DNA of 64,000 bases, from the NCBI RefSeq assembly GCF_904849725.1, contig NC_058519.1:183137703-183201702 (forward strand), given 5' to 3'. Each line of letters begins with the position of its first letter. Positions within the stretch are counted from its first letter, which is position 1. The DNA comes from Hordeum vulgare subsp. vulgare. Taxonomy: Eukaryota > Streptophyta > Magnoliopsida > Poales > Poaceae. The position numbers and the translations under genes were made by a program. Below, one piece after another: positions 1-12,100 of the stretch. Below the pieces are notes generated by a model. It searched no databases. It had not been told where the DNA came from and was given only the letters and a program-made list of their open reading frames with translations.

Positions 1-207
1 AATACTTTCTTTTTATATATATATATATTCTTTTAATATTTGTAATGAACTTATAAAGTACTTTTCTTTTGTTTCCAAATCTTTTAATCCGGATAGACTT
101 GAATCAACGCGGGTCTGAGATGGGAATTCGATGACGTGGCATCATTAGCGGTTGATCACTGTAGCTTAATTACAATAATTACTGTTGCAAAAGTCGAGGA
201 TGTCACA
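1..207 (-). mobile_element. Partial LTR (LTR-0) of the array
   Basis: This is the last 207 bp of the LTR as read on the plus strand, ending GATGTCACA at 207. It is the start of U3 for the minus-strand element. It carries the TA microsatellite and then a stretch identical, apart from a few bases, to 8431-8641. The rest of this LTR lies left of the window. Confidence 0.9.
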
Positions 208-243
208 ATTCTCCCCTACTAACAAGAATTCTCGTCCCGAGAA

Positions 244-684
244 TTAAGAGGTAGAGGGAAAGAGCCCGGGGTATTCATCACGAAGATGATCCTCGCGTTC
301 CCAAGTGGCTTCATCTTCAGAGTGATTTGACCACTGCACCTTAAGGAACTTAGTGACCTTGCGACGAGTCTTACGTTCAACTTGATCGAGAATGCGGACC
401 GGATGCTCTTTATAAGAGAGGTTTTGTTGTAGTTCAAGCATATTGTGATCCACTGCTCGAATAGGGTCCTTGAAGCAGCGACGGAGCTGAGAAACATGGA
501 AGACATCGTGAACCTGAGAAAGGTTCGCCGGCAGTTCCAATTGATAAGCCACTCTTCCACGCCTTTCGAGAACAGTGAAAGGACCAATATAACGAGGAGC
601 TAACTTGCCCTTGATTCCGAAACGGTGTGCACCTCTCATTGGTGTGACACGAAGATAAGCCTTTTCGCCAGGTTGATAGACCAT
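244..684 (-). CDS. Integrase C-terminus with chromodomain, unit 1 (pol fragment)
   Basis: This 146-codon ORF encodes the last part of a gypsy chromovirus polyprotein. The first half has the typical integrase tail (YLRVTPMRG, GKLAPRYIGPF, VAYQLELP, VHDVFHVSQLRRCF). The second half is a chromodomain (RILD, ERKTRRK, LKVQWSNHSEDEATWERE). Such chromodomains guide integration to chromatin marks. The frame is open upstream of the Met as far as a stop at 889-891, adding about 68 codons with a further integrase-tail motif (KAAQYRQKSQYDR), so the Met is probably not a native start. The catalytic integrase core is absent. The stop lies about 25 bp before the polypurine tract, the normal position for the end of pol. 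This copy differs from the others by N for D and R for H in the linker. Confidence 0.85.
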   Translation of the reverse strand: MVYQPGEKAYLRVTPMRGAHRFGIKGKLAPRYIGPFTVLERRGRVAYQLELPANLSQVHDVFHVSQLRRCFKDPIRAVDHNMLELQQNLSYKEHPVRILDQVERKTRRKVTKFLKVQWSNHSEDEATWEREDHLRDEYPGLFPSTS

Positions 685-3600
685 ATCTTGATGATGACGG
701 TCATACTGACTCTTCTGACGATACTGAGCAGCCTTCAGGTTGTCATGATTAATGCGAACTTGGTCTTTAGCATGTTGGATAACATCTGACCAAAGAGTGA
801 TCAGTCCATTGAATGGTGGCTCGGGAATTCCATATGAGCCAAGTGCAAAGGATACTTTGGAGTCAAAGATGTAAAGGAGAGCCAGGTTTCAATCCTGTGG
901 TATTTTGGGTTATGGGTCCACCATGTGGGCCGGGAGTAGGTAGAGGGGTGACATATTATATGGTCTTGGTAACAAGACATGTCAGAGGATAACCTGTCAG
1001 TTATGTTGGATCAACATCGGTACCAAGGGCGGGGAACGAATAGCACCATTTTCCTGCTCGTTGAAACGAGGCGGACCGATAGGCAAGGTTCTCGTCCACC
1101 GGCGGCTACCAGAACGCTACCCACAATAGTAACACGGTCTTACTGACAGAGTTGTACACCAAGAATTTTACCTAAACAGGGAATTAACACTGCTTAGATA
1201 AGTTATGCCACAATAAAAGTCAAACAGGCCAATGGGAAGGAAAAATGTATTCACACACACAAGTATTAGAGTATACCATTCCCAAGGAAAACATAGAGTA
1301 TGGTATACATGACAGGTCATCCAGTACATAACCATTTTGATAAAGAGTCAAGAAGAATCATAATGTTTACCCATACCACGCGCTCTGGATAATTGATCAG
1401 GAACAATCTAGCCTTGCGCTTCCAATGTTCCCGTTGACAATTGAAGTACCACATTCATGCTTCGAGGTAGCATCGACATGGTCATCAGGTAAGGGACGGA
1501 CCAATGGGTACAAAAAGAGGATCCATGAGGAATAACTTATGAAATTATTCACACAGTTTTCGCATGGAAGATGACAAATCTTTCATATGGAAGAATTTAC
1601 AACAATAGGTCCTCCGACCCAGTGTGCCAGACAAGACATCACTGTACCGGTTTTCCTAAAGACCAAAGTTATAATTATTGGGAAATGTTCCAACCATCAT
1701 ATCTGCCAGAGAATTAGATCTGATTGGTGCCGGGACACCTCACACTCAAGATGACTGAGAAGAAAAATGAAGACGCAAGATTCTCATGATATGAACTACA
1801 CAAGCAATTCTTGAATCAAGAGTTTGATTTAATACATATGAACACAATGTCAAGACATTCGTGCCCACATAGAATTTGTATGTCAAAATGCAACTGGGTT
1901 CTCTTGGACACCATCATCGAGGATAACAAGGCTCCATGTGTAAGTATGGATTAGCTCTTATGAAAGAACTTATTTTCCTTGATCAAATCAGTCAGTAGTT
2001 TGGCGTGCTAAGAAAAATTATATGGAGTGAAGATAGTAAATCTTCAAAACATATAACACTTCGCACATGTGTGAATGATTTGGTATTTCACGAGAGGAAG
2101 CGAAACAAAGAGCTTCATCGTGGTACATAGAGGAGTTGAGGGTGTGGCTGATAGGCTCAACAGCAATCCCTCAAGGTTTTACCAGTGTTGAACTTCCAAA
2201 ATTTATAATATTAAGGAGATAGCATTTGTCAAATCAAATGGTATAATGTCGTATGCTCGAGGGAACATCAATAATTAAACATTGGCCGAAGGGTGCACTC
2301 AAAAATACAGAATGAGTAGCACGACCAATGCTGGAATGGTGAGTCAACAACCAATACTCCAAGAATGAAATAATTAGTCGTTAACCTCAAGGCAATAGGG
2401 TTGCCAGAAGTATTGGGATCACACATCAGAGTTCACCTGTTGGTATTCCGGTTGAAACAACACAGGACCAATAGATGAACGATGATGGCGAGAAGTATTA
2501 TTATATCAAGAATTCTAAAAACGTGTGCGATCCTCACGACATTCTTGACATACCAGATAGTAATACTCCAAGGTAGAAGATAACATAAGCTGTATAGTGA
2601 GGAACACAAAGGACAATACAAAACACAAACATGTTCATGTAGGGGGAAAGGCAAGAAGGTTGTCGACGATAACACATGTTATCGCGGGGCAAGGATGGTA
2701 TTTCTCATCATGCATTCGGTCGATACCCTGCAAGAGCTCGGAATGCCGATGATGATCACGACACCTTTGTCGAGAAGCTTCACGAAGATGTAAATGATCG
2801 GCGACGACATCAAGCAATGGAATGATGAAGCAAGAGGTTGTCGGAATCACAGATAAGACTGCTAGCTTAGAATTGAGATTGCCTTTCAAGACAACCAACA
2901 TGATGTGGAAAGCTCGATGCAAGCTTAACGCACAGTTGGTATTGTGTTACAGGGATGAAGGGTATAGATAGCAAGGTCGAGCTACAACATGACGATGATG
3001 ATGTAGCTTAACAGCTTGGAATGACAGGATCGAGTACAAATTCATAAACAAGGAAGATTACTAAAAATTGTTGAATCGCAATGTGTACTTGATTCAGTTA
3101 TCGATGTACTCGCGTGTCCAACAACTCAAACACGAGGCAACTGAAATTAACGAAAATATCATAGTTGATGAGGAGCTCACAAGAAGTTCCATGACTCAAC
3201 GATATCCTCGAACTACAAGGAATAATATTCGGAGGTAGATCAACTTTAAGGCTTGGACCGATGTATTGATCTGAAGAAGACAAGTACTTTAACTCGTCTA
3301 AAAATGAAATCAAGGTAGGACAACATGGTCGTAACCACGATTGTAAAGTACAAAAGCACAGATACCAGATCAAATCATATTATGAATGATTATTGATACG
3401 AGAAGTTTCTATGGTAGGATCGACGTCGTTTCCATGGGCATGAACACAAAGTTCAAGGTCGACTCCCACTTCATCAATGCATCACCTGCCATTTATTCCT
3501 CGCCTTTGATCAGGTTGTAGCTTTTGAAAGAATAACCGGCATAACACCAGAAGAGTAAGACTCGAGAAAACTCTTTGGGTCATATTGATTTAGGAAGGCA

Positions 3601-4660
3601 TAGGTTCAACCCATCGGGGTATCTTAGGAACATATACCATACACTCCAAGAGCAATTAACACATGCTTGAAGGGCATGGCTGACAAATCGTATGGTACAA
3701 CTTATCAAAGGGAGAAGACACAATTTACCAATGGCATCATGTGTCAGGGGAAGCAATCACAAGAATTTTCTAAAGCAAAGGATGTCGTCGGATAATAACT
3801 CGGAATGAGTCTGACAATCCCCAAATGATCTTATGTGAGTAACGATACTCAATCAGAGGGATATAGGATGCAATGCATCGTGTTAATAGACATCTGAAAA
3901 ATATCGATACTTAATTACCAAAGGAATTATGATTTCCAGGTTGGCGTATCATAATCAGATGCTCCAATCAAATACAAGTAGGTTGAATGGACTTAGATGG
4001 ACAACCCACCAAAATTTGATTTGTCGAGAACCAACTCGGTCTGGGAGGACGTCTGAGCCGGTAGATAATTTATGAGCCACAACAGATGATCGTGTGCATT
4101 CACAAAAAGGTAGAATCGATAAAATCACAGGAAAATCACAAAGAATTTTAATGAATGCTCCTAGACATATGGATTTAACCATAATGCAAGCAGGTGAGAA
4201 AGGTCATGAACATGTGGCTACGGAGGATTTTGGAAGACCGAATAGTAATTCAGAGAGCTATCGGAACCCATGACAACTGACGACGGACAAATCCCCGATA
4301 AGGTAATTCGTTGCATCTCGTAATAACAAGAACAATTGGGGAAGAAAGTACGAACGACATATGTATGTAGTCATCCATAGTGGTAGTCGGAGGAAAGGAA
4401 ATCGCAAGAGCGATAGGCACTAGTTCTCAAGATAACATCAGAGAGTAACTTCGGAGTCTTCTGATAGATCAAGCCATCGTCTGAAATACGGGACTCCCTG
4501 GGAGGAAATATTTACGCGAACCTAATGTTAGAGTTAGTAAAATCTTTGACCCGAAAGAGAAGAGAAAGTAGAGCCCAGAGTATAGGAAAGGAGTAAAAGA
4601 TACTAAAACCACCCAATTGAGATGTGGGCCCATAACCCACAGGTCCCAGGATCAAAACCT

Positions 4661-4673
4661 GGCTCTGATACCA
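4661..4673 (-). other. Primer binding site, unit 1 (initiator Met tRNA type)
   Basis: On the minus strand the LTR end (CGTCACA) is followed after three bases by TGGTATCAGAGCC. This is the sequence complementary to the 3' end of plant initiator-Met tRNA that is used to prime reverse transcription. It sets the element's orientation as minus. Confidence 0.9.
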
Positions 4674-6020
4674 ACTTGTGACGCCCTCGATTTAATCGTA
4701 CGCTAAACATACACGCAAATGCGTACGACCAAACCCAAGGACTCACGGGAAGATATCACAACACAACTCTAGACACAAATAAAAATAACATCAGCTTCAT
4801 ATTACAAGCCAGGGGCCTCGAGGGCTAGAATACGAAAGCTCGATGAACACACGAGTCAGCGGAAGCAACAAAATATCTGAGTACAGACATAAAACATGGG
4901 GTGCCTTAGAGAAGGCTAGCACAAAAGATACAATGATCGAACGAGGCGAGGCCTCCTGCCTGGGAACCTCCTAACTACTCCTGATCATCAGCGGCCTCCA
5001 CGTAGAAGCAGGCACCGTCGGGGTAGCAATCGTCGGCGGCGGGGACCTCCATCTCCTGGGCTCCAACATCTGGTCGCAGCAACGGATCAAGGGGACAAGG
5101 GGGGAGCAAAGCAGCGGTGAGTACTCATCCAAAGTACTCGCAAGTCTTACATCAGAACTATTCTAAATATGCATCAGTATCAAAGAAGGAGGGTTATATG
5201 TGGACTGACTGCAGCAATGCGAGAATAGAGAGAGAAGGCCTGGTCCTATCGACGACTAGCAACTTCAGGGTCTTGCAGCAATAGACGAGAGTAGAACAGG
5301 GGTAAAACATAAATAGTCATATTGTTGCAGCAAAATTAAAGTGAGGTCACGCCTAAAGATCCTCCCTCGACTCCCTGCGAGGAAGCAATCCCGAGGCAAA
5401 CTAATTCCAGTTAAGTAACAATTGTAGTTGTAAAAGATCGGGGCACAACTCCAAGTCGTCCTGTAACCGTGGACACGGCTATCCGAATAGTTAATTTTCA
5501 TCCCTGCAGGGGTGCACCACATGTCCCGTCACGCTCGATAACACTCTGGCCGGACATACTTTTCTGGGTCCTGCCCGGCCTCGGAATATCGACACGTCGC
5601 AACCCCACCTAAGACTAATCAGAGAGGCCAGCCCGCTGGTCTAAATCCTAAGCACAAAGGGTTCGTGGGCCCAGTTCCCCTTCACGCTCCTGCACGTGGC
5701 GTGGGCGGCCGACGTCAGTCCTAGCATCCCTTAATCACAAGCGCGATGCATCTCGGGACCACTCGGGCGCGCGCCGCTACATTGCTGGCATCTGAAAAGC
5801 TTCGGCTGATACCGCGACGCCGAGTACCCATAATTCTTCCCGCATAGCCGGTTAGTGCGAAAAGGTCTCCGACCAACCCAGATCAAATACCCAAATCCAT
5901 TAGCATTTTAGTTAGGCCAACAACACAGTCTCACGGGAATCCACCCGTCTTACAACTAATCACCAATGATCCCAGTAACATGGTCGAGTAACTGTGTGGT
6001 TGTAACATCGGGGGGAATCC

Positions 6021-6223
6021 GAGGTATCACCCTCGTTGGATTCCGAACGATGTACCCGTCAAGGTGGGCTTAGAGGAATCACCCTCGGGGGTCCCACACT
6101 TGAGGGGTTGTACGACAGAGGCATCGTCGGGAATGGTGAAAGAGGAATCACCCTCGATAACCACGACCGACTAGCTATACTACAGAGATATCATCAGGAG
6201 TACTTAGTGAGGTGTCACCCTCG
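6021..6223. repeat. Four copies of a 15 bp motif, LTR-1
   Basis: GAGGtATCACCCTCG and close variants occur at 6021-6035, 6073-6087, 6142-6156 and 6209-6223, spaced 52, 69 and 67 bp apart. The invariant parts are GAGG and TCACCCTCG; each copy has partial dyad symmetry (GAGG...CCTC). The intervening sequence is not repeated. Confidence 0.8.
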
Positions 6224-7509
6224 GTACCCGATAGTATCTCTGTAGCGTCGTACAACAAAGGGGGGTGAATGTGCTGTGTCGGGTCTGGCTCGTCGATCAG
6301 AGATCGAGATTTGAAAACAAGCGGGGCAACTGCTCTACGGGGTCAGAGGGGATGACTGCTCCACCTATACTAAGCAGATTAAAGGTGCAAGACTGAAAGT
6401 AGCAGTTCATCAAAAATAGGCTATGCATCAGATATAGGAGCTAACTACAACAGTAGCAAAATACTAATGCAAGCAGTAGGAAGAAAGACATAGGCGATAT
6501 AGGAATGATCAAGGGGAATTTGCTTGCCTTGCTGCTCTACGGCAAAGGACTGATCGGCAGGGTCGTAGATGTACCCGGCAGCAGCGTCAGTCTCGGGGTC
6601 TACCGGTAAGAAGAGGGGGAAGAAACATAAATAATAGCACCGATGCAACACAAAGCATGACATGGAAAGATGCAGGCTAGACATGAGCTAACGCAGCAAC
6701 ATCCGTCATAGACGGGTCGGAAGAATATCTGACGATATTTTCCGGGTCTCGGGCTACTACCGGTTACACTGGAAGCGGAGGAAAAGTTCCAAGTTTGCTA
6801 TGCTAGGGACGCGTGACAGACGAATGGACCGTGTATCCGGGTTCGTCTCGCTCTGCTGATCAACTTTCATGTTGAAATTATTTTGATCTGACTTACGGAT
6901 TATTTTATATTAATTTTCAAAGTTTTATTAATTATTTAGGTATTAAAAACATATTTAAAAGATTTAATAAAATCCTATTATGAAATCATCGCGATGTCAT
7001 GCTGACATTAACATTTGACTGGTCAACTGACCAATGGGTCCCGAACGTCATAGGCACAAGTTTTATTTAAGTTTAAATATTATTTAATCAGATTAATTTA
7101 GTGGGGGACCCGCGTGTCATACTCTAATTATTCTAATTAATTAATTTAACTAATATATCTATTTATTTATTTAATAAAAACATTATTTATATTATTTATA
7201 TTAACTACCGCGTGGGGCCTCCCTGTCATAGACAGCGGGTGCTTTGGCCCCACCGGTAAGTGACCTAAGGCCATTTACTCGTTTCATTAATCACAAATAC
7301 ATAACCATACACATGTCGTATTCCTCTAAATATTCATATACGCAAACAGATACATCGCATCTCATACATACATACATACATACGCGTCTAATACATCATT
7401 TATTTTTATTTTTTTTCTCTCAAAACTCTCATCTCCCTCTCTGCTAACAAAGAGACAGAGAACTCTCTCCTAACTAACATAGAAGAACCTAAACTTCAAT
7501 CCCTCCTAC

Positions 7510-8310
7510 CGGTGTCTACCGTTGACGGATCGAGGTCCCGTTTGCCGGAACGGAACCGGGGCGGTGAGGAGATCGACATGGTGGGAGGAGCCCGAGGAGG
7601 GGCTCACCGACATTGACGGGAGGGGCCGGTGAAGCCGGAGTTCGCGGGAAGGGGCGGAGGAGACGGCGTGGTTCCGGTGGTGAAGGGGACGGTGATGATG
7701 GTGGTGACGCGCCGGCGAGGGGGAGCCGGCCGGATCCCGCGAGGTGGAGATGTCTCCCTGCCCGGTCCCTCCTGGACCGAGCGGGAGAAGGCCGGCGGGG
7801 GGCGGGTGGTAGGCCGGCGAGGTTGGAGGGCCGAGGCAGCCGGGGCCCCTGCCGGCGGGGTGGAGGAGGCCGTGGGGGGGCGGCTCGCCGGTGGGAGGAT
7901 GGAGGTCGAGGGGCTGTTACGGGAGAGGAGGGCCGGTGGAGGGAGGCCGTGAGGGGGCTCGCCGGCGGGAGGAGGCAGGAGAGGGGCGCCGGCCGAGGTG
8001 GGGCGAGGTGGAGGAGGGGAGGGCTCGCGAGAGGGGAGGGAGGAGATCTGGCGTGGGGGAAGGGAGCCACGGGAGAGAGAGGGAGTTACGGGAGAGAGGG
8101 AGGTGCTCTCGTGGGGGTTTGTCGGTGGGGGGTGGGGCCTCTCGTGGGGGTGAGGGGCTGGGACGAGGGAGTGGGGTGGTTGCGGCGCTCAGGGGGGGAG
8201 GGAGTAGCGAGGGGGGGTTTGCTCGCCAGGGGGCTAGGGTTTGAGCGGGAGGGGACGCGGGGGCCTGGCCAGTTGGGCCTTTTGGCCCAGCTCGGCCAGG
8301 GGGGTGGGGG
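7510..8310. other. GC-rich block in LTR-1
   Basis: About 800 bp of G-rich, CpG-rich sequence in an otherwise average-GC LTR. It opens long reading frames on both strands (for example 7613-8470 plus and 7516-8070 minus). Their products are low-complexity Arg/Gly/Pro/Ala runs, so they are composition artefacts. On the minus (transcribed) strand the block lies directly downstream of the TATA-like tract and would form the 5' transcribed part of the LTR. Confidence 0.65.
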
Positions 8311-8439
8311 TTGTTTTTTTTTCCTTTCTTTTTTTGTTGTTGTTGTTTTATTTTGTTTTGTTTTATTTTGCCTTTTTTATTATTTCTTTCTTTCTAATTT
8401 CTTTTCTTTCTTTTATCATTATTATTTTTTAATACTTTC

Positions 8440-8463
8440 TTTTTATATATATATATATATATT
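8440..8463 (-). promoter_or_regulatory. TATA-like tract in LTR-1 U3
   Basis: On the minus strand a run of TA repeats ends in TATATAAAAAG about 180-200 bp into the LTR, just before the GC-rich block. That is a plausible position for an LTR core promoter. The tract is also a plain TA microsatellite that varies in length between copies, so the promoter role is inference. Confidence 0.35.
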
Positions 8464-8677
8464 CTTTTAATATTTGTAATGAACTTATAAAGTACTTTTC
8501 TTTTGTTTCCAAATCTTTTAATCCCGATAGACTTGAATCAACGCGGGTCTGAGATGGGAATTCGATGACGTGGCATCATTAGCGGTTGATCACTGTAGCT
8601 TAATTACAATAATTACTGTTGCAAAAGTCGAGGATGTCACAATTCTCCCCTACTAACAAGAATTCTCGTCTCGAGAA

Positions 8678-9118
8678 TTAAGAGGTAGAGGGAAAGAGCC
8701 CGGGGTATTCATCACGAAGATGATCCTCGCGTTCCCAAGTGGCTTCATCTTCAGAGTGATTTGACCACTGCACCTTAAGGAACTTAGTGACCTTGCGACG
8801 AGTCTTACGTTCAACTTGATCGAGAATGTGGACCGGATGCTCTTTATAAGAGAGGTCTTGTTGTAGTTCAAGCATATTGTGATCCACTGCTCGAATAGGG
8901 TCCTTGAAGCAGCGACGGAGCTGAGAAACATGGAAGACATCGTGAACCTGAGAAAGGTTCGCCGGCAGTTCCAATTGATAAGCCACTCTTCCACGCCTTT
9001 CGAGAACAGTGAAAGGACCAATATAACGAGGAGCTAACTTGCCCTTGATTCCGAAACGGTGTGCACCTCTCATTGGTGTGACACGAAGATAAGCCTTTTC
9101 GCCAGGTTGATAGACCAT
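8678..9118 (-). CDS. Integrase C-terminus with chromodomain, unit 2
   Basis: Same 146-codon pol fragment as at 244-684, with D and H at the two linker positions where unit 1 has N and R. The integrase-tail motif GKLAPRYIGPF and the chromodomain core LKVQWSNHSEDEATWERE are intact. The frame remains open upstream of the first Met, as in unit 1. There is no catalytic core. Confidence 0.85.
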   Translation of the reverse strand: MVYQPGEKAYLRVTPMRGAHRFGIKGKLAPRYIGPFTVLERRGRVAYQLELPANLSQVHDVFHVSQLRRCFKDPIRAVDHNMLELQQDLSYKEHPVHILDQVERKTRRKVTKFLKVQWSNHSEDEATWEREDHLRDEYPGLFPSTS

Positions 9119-12100
9119 ATCTTGATGATGACGGTCATACTGACTCTTCTGACGAGACTGAGCAGCCTTCAGGTTGTCATGATTAATGCGAACTTGGTCT
9201 TTAGCATGTTGGATAACATCTGACCAAAGAGTGATCAGTCCATTGAATGGTGGCTCGGGAATTCCATATGAGCCAAGTGCAAAGGATACTTTGGAGTCAA
9301 AGATGTAAAGGAGAGCCAGGTTTCAATCCTGTGGTATTTTGGGTTATGGGTCCACCATGTGGGCCGGGAGTAGGTAGAGGGGTGACATATTATATGGTCT
9401 TGGTAACAAGACATGTCAGAGGATAACCTGTCAGTTATGTTGGATCAACATCGGTACCAAGGGCGGGGAACGAATAGCACCATTTTCCTGCTCGTTGAAA
9501 CGAGGCGGACCGATAGGCAAGGTTCTCGTCCACCGGCGGCTACCAGAACGCTACCCACAATAGTAACACGGTCTTACTGACAGAGTTGTACACCAAGAAT
9601 TTTACCTAAACAGGGAATTAACACTGCTTAGATAAGTTATGCCACAATAAAAGTCAAACAGGCCAATGGGAAGGAAAAATGTATTCACACACACAAGTAT
9701 TAGAGTATACCATTCCCAAGGAAAACATAGAGTATGGTATACATGACAGGTCATCCAGTACATAACCATTTTGATAAAGAGTCAAGAAGAATCATAATGT
9801 TTACCCATACCACGCGCTCTGGATAATTGATCAGGAACAATCTAGCCTTGCGCTTCCAATGTTCCCGTTGACAATTGAAGTACCACATTCATGCTTCGAG
9901 GTAGCATCGACATGGTCATCAGGTAAGGGACGGACCAATGGGTACAAAAAGAGGATCCATGAGGAATAACTTATGAAATTATTCACACAGTTTTCGCATG
10001 GAAGATGACAAATCTTTCATATGGAAGAATTTACAACAATAGGTCCTCCGACCCAGTGTGCCAGACAAGACATCACTGTACCGGTTTTCCTAAAGACCAA
10101 AGTTATAATTATTGGGAAATGTTCCAACCATCATATCTGCCAGAGAATTAGATCTGATTGGTGCCGGGACACCTCACACTCAAGATGACTGAGAAGAAAA
10201 ATGAAGACGCAAGATTCTCATGATATGAACTACACAAGCAATTCTTGAATCAAGAGTTTGATTTAATACATATGAACACAATGTCAAGACATTCGTGCCC
10301 ACATAGAATTTGTATGTCAAAATGCAACTGGGTTCTCTTGGACACCATCATCGAGGATAACAAGGCTCCATGTGTAAGTATGGATTAGCTCTTATGAAAG
10401 AACTTATTTTCCTTGATCAAATCAGTCAGTAGTTTGGCGTGCTAAGAAAAATTATATGGAGTGAAGATAGTAAATCTTCAAAACATATAACACTTCGCAC
10501 ATGTGTGAATGATTTGGTATTTCACGAGAGGAAGCGAAACAAAGAGCTTCATCGTGGTACATAGAGGAGTTGAGGGTGTGGCTGATAGGCTCAACAGCAA
10601 TCCCTCAAGGTTTTACCAGTGTTGAACTTCCAAAATTTATAATATTAAGGAGATAGCATTTGTCAAATCAAATGGTATAATGTCGTATGCTCGAGGGAAC
10701 ATCAATAATTAAACATTGGCCGAAGGGTGCACTCAAAAATACAGAATGAGTAGCACGACCAATGCTGGAATGGTGAGTCAACAACCAATACTCCAAGAAT
10801 GAAATAATTAGTCGTTAACCTCAAGGCAATAGGGTTGCCAGAAGTATTGGGATCACACATCAGAGTTCACCTGTTGGTATTCCGGTTGAAACAACACAGG
10901 ACCAATAGATGAACGATGATGGCGAGAAGTATTATTATATCAAGAATTCTAAAAACGTGTGCGATCCTCACGACATTCTTGACATACCAGATAGTAATAC
11001 TCCAAGGTAGAAGATAACATAAGCTGTATAGTGAGGAACACAAAGGACAATACAAAACACAAACATGTTCGTGTAGGGGGAAAGGCAAGAAGGTTGTCGA
11101 CGATAACACATGTTATCGCGGGGCAAGGATGGTATTTCTCATCATGCATTCGGTCGATACCCTGCAAGAGCTCGGAATGCCGATGATGATCACGACACCT
11201 TTGTCGAGAAGCTTCACGAAGATGTAAATGATCGGCGACGACATCAAGCAATGGAATGATGAAGCAAGAGGTTGTCGGAATCACAGATAAGACTGCTAGC
11301 TTAGAATTGAGATTGCCTTTCAAGACAACCAACATGATGTGGAAAGCTCGATGCAAGCTTAACGCACAGTTGGTATTGTGTTACAGGGATGAAGGGTATA
11401 GATAGCAAGGTCGAGCTACAACATGACGATGATGATGTAGCTTAACAGCTTGGAATGACAGGATCGAGTACAAATTCATAAACAAGGAAGATTACTAAAA
11501 ATTGTTGAATCGCAATGTGTACTTGATACAGTTATCGATGTACTCGCGTGTCCAACAACTCAAACACGAGGCAACTGAAATTAACGAAAATATCATAGTT
11601 GATGAGGAGCTCACAAGAAGTTCCATGACTCAACGATATCCTCGAACTACAAGGAATAATATTCGGAGGTAGATCAACTTTAAGGCTTGGACCGATGTAT
11701 TGATCTGAAGAAGACAAGTACTTTAACTCGTCTAAAAATGAAATCAAGGTAGGACAACATGGTCGTAACCACGATTGTAAAGTACAAAAGCACAGATACC
11801 AGATCAAATCATATTATGAATGATTATTGATACGAGAAGTTTCTATGGTAGGATCGACGTCGTTTCCATGGGCATGAACACAAAGTTCAAGGTCGACTCC
11901 CACTTCATCAATGCATCACCTGCCATTTATTCCTCGCCTTTGATCAGGTTGTAGCTTTTGAAAGAATAACCGGCATAACACCAGAAGAGTAAGACTCGAG
12001 AAAACTCTTCGGGTCATATTGATTTAGGAAGGCATAGGTTCAACCCATCGGGGTATCTTAGGAACATATACCATACACTCCAAGAGCAATTAACACATGC

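Larger units (their letters stand above)
208..4676 (-). mobile_element. Internal region, array unit 1
   Basis: This is the 4469 bp interior between LTR-0 and LTR-1. On the minus strand it runs from the primer binding site at 4661-4673 to a polypurine tract (AGTAGGGGAGAAT) at 208-220. Only the left end codes for a recognisable protein, the integrase tail plus chromodomain at 244-888. From about 890 to 4660 the sequence has many stops in all frames; the short ORFs there resemble no known protein. No gag, protease, reverse transcriptase or RNase H is visible, so the element is non-autonomous, like the large retrotransposon derivatives of cereals. Confidence 0.88.
4677..8641 (-). mobile_element. 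LTR-1 of the array (3965 bp)
   Basis: The LTR has TG...CA ends, reading TGTGACGCCC at 4677 and GATGTCACA at 8641 on the plus strand. It serves as 5' LTR for unit 1 and 3' LTR for unit 2. Inside are an LTR motif shared with unrelated gypsy LTRs (5461-5520), four copies of a 15 bp motif (6021-6223), an AT-rich part (6880-7440), a very GC-rich block (about 7510-8310) and a TA tract near the U3 start. No protein-coding gene is supported. The size and lack of coding fit Sukkula/Erika-like cereal gypsy LTRs, but that name is a guess. Confidence 0.88.

Noticed and set aside
219..587. 122-codon minus-strand ORF overlapping the pol fragment
   Set aside because: It is another frame of the integrase-chromodomain coding sequence.
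2433..4182. Short minus-strand ORFs in the array interior (also in units 2 and 3)
   Set aside because: 60-135 codons, no domains; ends shift between copies by single-base changes (95 codons in unit 1, 135 in units 2 and 3).
6021..6223. Possible CRISPR-like array from the four 15 bp motifs
   Set aside because: Repeats are too short and few, spacers irregular, and the setting is a plant LTR.
6036..6245. 69-codon ORF kept in the array LTRs
   Set aside because: Preserved only because the copies are nearly identical; it spans the 15 bp motif repeats and has no domain.
7613..8470. Long plus-strand ORF (285 codons), its overlapping partners on both strands, and the equivalents in the other LTRs
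   Set aside because: They lie in a G-rich LTR block and encode low-complexity Gly/Arg or Pro/Ala runs; both strands are open at once, which is a composition effect.
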